From positions 7,734,380 to 7,798,379 of the forward strand of contig CM039181.1 of NCBI GenBank assembly GCA_008360975.2: a DNA stretch of 64,000 nt, given 5' to 3'. How positions within the stretch are numbered: position 1 is the first letter of the stretch; the number at the start of each line of letters is the position of its first letter. Source of the DNA: Lichenostomus cassidix (Eukaryota > Chordata > Aves > Passeriformes > Meliphagidae). A program made the position numbers and the translations under genes. Positions 60,778 to 64,000 of the stretch are shown in pieces. Under the pieces are notes generated by a model. That model saw nothing but the letters and a program-made list of their open reading frames with translations. It ran no database searches and had not been told where the DNA came from.

Positions 60778-62190
60778 ATAAAAACCCATTACAATTCTTC
60801 AAGATTTTTCATTACCAGGTAGAAAAAAGACTCAGCGGGGGAAGAGCAGTGAGAACTCCATTCAGTGGCATGAATCCTGTTTTTGTCAGGCTACCTCTTG
60901 CTGCTAAGGTCACTACCCTTTGACAAAAATGGCCTCTGACCTCCCCAGCCCCACAATTCTGTTGTGACTGACCCTGAAATCCATGAAATTCAGGGGCAGA
61001 CATTGCTTTGGAAGGTTTAGATAAAGCTGACTAACATGGGAAGGGCTCATGGTATGCACCCATCTGAAAAGGTCTGGCAGTTCTTTGGTAGAGGATGCAA
61101 TTTATTCTGTCCCTGTCTTTCACTGAAATCCTAATCCTTCATATGCTACATAAAGTGGAAACTAAAATGCGCTGATGATGAATAACAATGTGCCTTTAAA
61201 GGGCAATAACAGTTTCCTAATCTTTAGTTTTAGGTTTTATAATTAAAAAAGAAAAATTGGCTAAGTGTATGTAAAATGAGTGTTCTGCTGTGCTGTGAAG
61301 TAAATCTAGGCAGGTTTATACTTTATTGTAGAGTTGTAAATCTAACAAGCAAAAGACTCTTTTCATTCTTCTCTCCAAAGCTGCATTAGTTTCCACATGG
61401 ACCTGTTTGGAAGAAATGGCTGCACACTGATGGCTGGATTTTGTTCCTTCTCGCAGTGCAGTGACAGTGCTGTTCTGGTTTTGTATCTCAGTTCTTGTGG
61501 CAAGAAACCCCTCAGGGGGAAATCCAGGCTGTGGTTTGGGTTTGTGTCTCAAACACCACAGACATCTGAGCACCTTCAGCGCTCTGCCCATCTGCAGGTG
61601 TAACCTCTCTGGCATTGTCCACTGTAAAGCAAATCATTTGTGGGATGGATTTCTCTTTCTCATGGAGTATCTCCTGAATTGAGTAAATGAATATTTCAAG
61701 GAGAGAGACTGGCCACAGCTCCGTCTGAACATAGTTTTTTTGGTTCACTTCAATATATAATTTTTTTGCAATCTGGACAGTTAATTTGGATTACAGGTCG
61801 CCTTGAGTATGGAAATCCTGTGCATCTTCTCGGTGTAGTTTAACCCCACGGCCTTGCAAAACCTCTATAGCCACGGTTCAGCTTTGCCCGGCTCTGCCCA
61901 CCTTCCCCTCCTGCCGCTTCCCCAACAAAACAGGGAGAATCTTGTACCACCATTGCTCTGGTGGGTTAGACTTGAGAAAAAGAAGGTTGTTTTTGCTGCC
62001 AGACGCTGTGGCGAAGCCCCGCTTCAGGGAACAGACAGACTTCGCCCGCGTAGGGAGCCCAGCCACCTCAAAGCTTAAGAACAAGCGGCCAGCCGCGTTT
62101 TAGGCAGCCTTTGGCCATGTGCACAGGGCAGGTGGCAGAGAGCACACCTGGGACAGGCCTGAGGAGCAGGGAGGGATGTGCGGGGCAGTG

Positions 62191-62240
62191 CCCCGTGCCG
62201 CTGAGCACCCCGTGCCGCTGAGCACCCCACACCGCTCCCG
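62191..62240 (+). repeat. 17-bp tandem repeat in CpG island
   Basis: CCCCGTGCCGCTGAGCA occurs exactly at 62191-62207 and 62208-62224. A degenerate third copy lies at 62225-62240. Confidence 0.88.
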
Positions 62241-62372
62241 GCCCGCCGCGCCCGCCCGGCTCGCCAGCCCCGGGAGCCCGCGGGGCTGTGGGCTCGGACT
62301 GCAGCACCCAGCGTGCCCCGCGCCAACAGAGCCCCGCGCAACCCGCCGTGTGCCTCAGCGCCGCGCCGCTCG

Positions 62373-62391
62373 GCATGCTGGGAGATGTAGT
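62373..62391 (-). promoter_or_regulatory. ZNF143/STAF binding site (SBS type)
   Basis: The minus strand reads ACTACATCTCCCAGCATGC. This matches the SBS consensus ACTACAATTCCCAGCATGC at 17 of 19 positions, with both differences in the variable dinucleotide. Such sites are typical of CpG-island housekeeping promoters and chromatin loop anchors. It lies about 200 bp upstream of the RIC8B start codon. Confidence 0.85.
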
Positions 62392-62426
62392 CCTCTCTCC
62401 GCAAGAGCCGGCAGGCGGGACGGCAG

Positions 62427-62431
62427 CCAAT
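62427..62431 (+). promoter_or_regulatory. CCAAT box (NF-Y), distal
   Basis: CCAAT in the context agCCAATagg fits NF-Y. It is 161 bp upstream of the start codon and 42 bp from a second box. Confidence 0.7.
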
Positions 62432-62468
62432 AGGAGGGCTCGGGGGTGCGCGCGGCCGGCGGCTCCAG

Positions 62469-62473
62469 CCAAT
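62469..62473 (+). promoter_or_regulatory. CCAAT box (NF-Y), proximal
   Basis: CCAAT in the context cagCCAATggc is close to the NF-Y optimum and lies 119 bp upstream of the start codon. This places the probable transcription start downstream of it. Confidence 0.72.
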
Positions 62474-62587
62474 GGCGTGCGGGCGCTGCCTGCCCGTCCG
62501 AGCGGCTTCCGCGGGGCGCGTCGGGCGCGTCAGGGGCGCGGGGCGCGGCCGCGGCGGGCGGCGCCGGGCGGGACGGGGCGGTCGGGC

Positions 62588-62704
62588 ATGGAGCCGGGCG
62601 CGGAGCCGGGCCCGCAGCTGGTCGCGGTGCTGGAGGCCGTGGAGGGGTGCGGCGGCGGCGGCGCCGAGGCGGTGGAGCGCGTCCTGGCGCGGTACAACGA
62701 GGAG
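62588..62704 (+). CDS. RIC8B: RIC8B first coding exon (gene continues beyond window)
   Basis: RIC8 proteins are cytosolic armadillo-fold chaperones and guanine-nucleotide exchange factors for G-alpha subunits; RIC8B serves G-alpha-s and G-alpha-olf. The ATG at 62588 has G at -3 and G at +4. Thirty-nine codons begin MEPGAEPGPQ and end AVERVLARYNEE before the donor gtaacg, phase 0. Vertebrate RIC8 first exons share an acidic start, a short helix and an ERVLRDYS/ALRSYNQE-like end at a phase-0 junction. The MEP start and YNEE end resemble RIC8A somewhat. The head-to-tail position after RFX4 is the known RIC8B position, so I favour RIC8B. The exon has a GC-rich Gly run (CGGGG) and is longer than the mammalian first exon as I know it. 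Confidence 0.8.
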
Positions 62705-64000
62705 GTAACGGGTCCCATCCCCCTCCGCCCCGCCCCGCCCGCCATGGGCAGCGCCGCCGGCACCGTCCCGCTGCGCCCGGGCTCGGCTCTGCGGCGGATC
62801 GCGGCGCTCCCCGCCGTGCCCCCCGCCCTGCTGTGCGCTCCCCGCCCGCAGGCCGTGCAGGGCACCGGGAGCCAGGCCGGTGCTGGGGGAGAGCAGCCTT
62901 GCCCGGGAGCACAAAGCCCTTTGCGGCTCGGCCCGGCACCTTCGGGCTGGCGTTCTGCCGCCCGGTGTGGGTTAGCGGCGGTCGGGCTGTCAGAGGAGCT
63001 ATTGCATAGCGTGCGTCTGCCTCACAAGTCTTTAAACCCACATACAGCGTTATGCAGAGGCTGGACGGAATGTCACTGCAGTCTCTTGGGAAGCTGCTCA
63101 CCTGCCGGAGGTGCTGCCCTTTGTCACCGGGAATAGAGGCCTTGCAGCGCGGGACAGTGACCGTGCGGGGCAGGGCTGTGACACACCTCAGCGCAGCTCC
63201 CCGTGCCTCTGGCCAAACTGAGCGAAAGGGGAGGACAGCTTAGGGCAGGTTGAGCTTTTAATGCTGGCAGGTATGCAGGAGTAGTAAGTGTATGTTTGAT
63301 ACGTGTGTGCCCGTCAGGAAGTGAAGGGGTTTCCTGCTAATGTAGGGAGGTGAAAATCAGAGTGAAGATAGATGTTGGGTGGGTTTGATATTGTTTTCCC
63401 CCCTCTTGACACCTAGATTTTAGTAGAGCAGTGTAGTCCATTCTGAAGGATCAGCTGTCAGGTGTTTGTACAGGCACTTGTGCGACTGGTATACAAGCCT
63501 GTAAAGCTGGTACTGACTCACAGTTTGGCTTGGGATGTAATCTAAATGCAGTCGTGTTGAACTAACTGTTGACTGAAATTTAGGAATCTGTTACAGGAAT
63601 GAACATTCAGACTTTTAGTTAAAGTTTCCTAGCTGTGTGATTAGGGGTGAAGCCAAATGAATGTGGATTGGTGTGTGGGTATTCTTCAGCCTCCAAGAGG
63701 TGCCTTGAGATTTGCTGTCTTAAGTGCAATATGTTTTACATCTAACAATGGCAGTACCTGGTGTCTTGAGCTTGTACAAGAGCCTTGACAGAGGCTGCCT
63801 TTGTGCACGTGAAATTCAAAGGTAGAGCTTGATGCAGCTGCAGGGCACTTTCTCTGAAGGACTGGCAGATCAGGACTTCATGAGACACATCTCTTTTACC
63901 TTGCTGACCTCTGAGGTACAGAGGAAGGATTCTGATGGAGGAAACCTTTTTACGTCTGTCCTCACTCTTCCAAATGACCCTGTGTTAAATGTGTTCAGTC
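62705..64000 (+). other. RIC8B: RIC8B first intron (5' part)
   Basis: The intron starts gtaacg. The first 250 bp belong to the CpG island and the rest is ordinary unique-looking DNA. No second exon is recognised before the window edge. Confidence 0.75.

Larger units (their letters stand above)
59091..62030. other. Intergenic region between RFX4 and RIC8B
   Basis: The region contains the long pyrimidine microsatellite (59632-60007), a T/C-rich stretch (about 60541-60601) and a 13-bp-arm inverted repeat (60750-60777). No gene is recognised; the ORFs over the microsatellite are artefacts. Confidence 0.75.
62030..62960. other. CpG island over RIC8B promoter and first exon
   Basis: GC content and CpG density rise sharply from about 62030 and fall after about 62960, in contrast to the AT-rich flanks. 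The region carries a ZNF143-type site, two CCAAT boxes and the first coding exon. No TATA box is visible. Long open frames on both strands here are a product of high GC. Confidence 0.9.

Noticed and set aside
62472..62708. Upstream ATG whose frame overlaps the RIC8B start codon
   Set aside because: This ATG sits inside the proximal CCAAT box (CCAATGG), so transcription most likely starts downstream of it.
62068..63136. Long open frames (up to 282 codons) on both strands near RIC8B
   Set aside because: High GC lowers stop frequency. Only the 62588-62704 frame matches a known protein and ends at a splice donor.

Overview
The window is vertebrate nuclear DNA, almost certainly from a bird. Coding sequence is split into short exons by kilobase-scale introns with GT/AG ends. 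The dispersed repeats are avian: two CR1 LINE 3' ends and one fragment of an LTR family common in neoavian genomes. Promoter DNA sits in a GC-rich CpG island. The exact species cannot be read from the sequence; a passerine or other neoavian bird is my best guess.

Layout. Positions 1-59,090 hold most of RFX4 (regulatory factor X4, winged-helix transcription factor) on the + strand. Sixteen coding exons are present (512-572 through 57,527-57,799), giving 691 complete codons plus a split first Asp codon. The 5' exons and promoter lie upstream of the window. All 15 internal junctions keep the frame, so the gene looks intact. The 3' UTR runs to about 59,090 and has several AATAAA signals. Positions 59,090-62,030 are intergenic and carry a 376-bp pyrimidine microsatellite. 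A CpG island at about 62,030-62,960 contains a ZNF143/STAF-type site, two CCAAT boxes and the first coding exon (62,588-62,704) of a RIC8 family gene. I call it RIC8B because RFX4-RIC8B head-to-tail order is the known vertebrate arrangement. Its first intron runs off the right edge.

RFX4 binds X-box DNA and controls ciliary and dorsal-midline brain genes. RIC8B is a chaperone and exchange factor for G-alpha-s/olf. They are neighbours by conserved synteny, with no functional link visible here.

I found no self-contained new system. The most interesting unexplained signals are inside RFX4 introns. Two segments have good splice sites and are open in the RFX4 frame (32,921-32,976 and 44,505-44,569). 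A weak annotated donor at 34,319 is shadowed by a stronger one 5 nt downstream. An open, protein-like segment lies at 38,364-38,541. There is also a perfect 18-bp-arm hairpin at 3,879-3,920, an A/C-only tract beside the weak donor, and an AT palindrome flanked by direct repeats. All repeat-family and conserved-element calls were made by eye.
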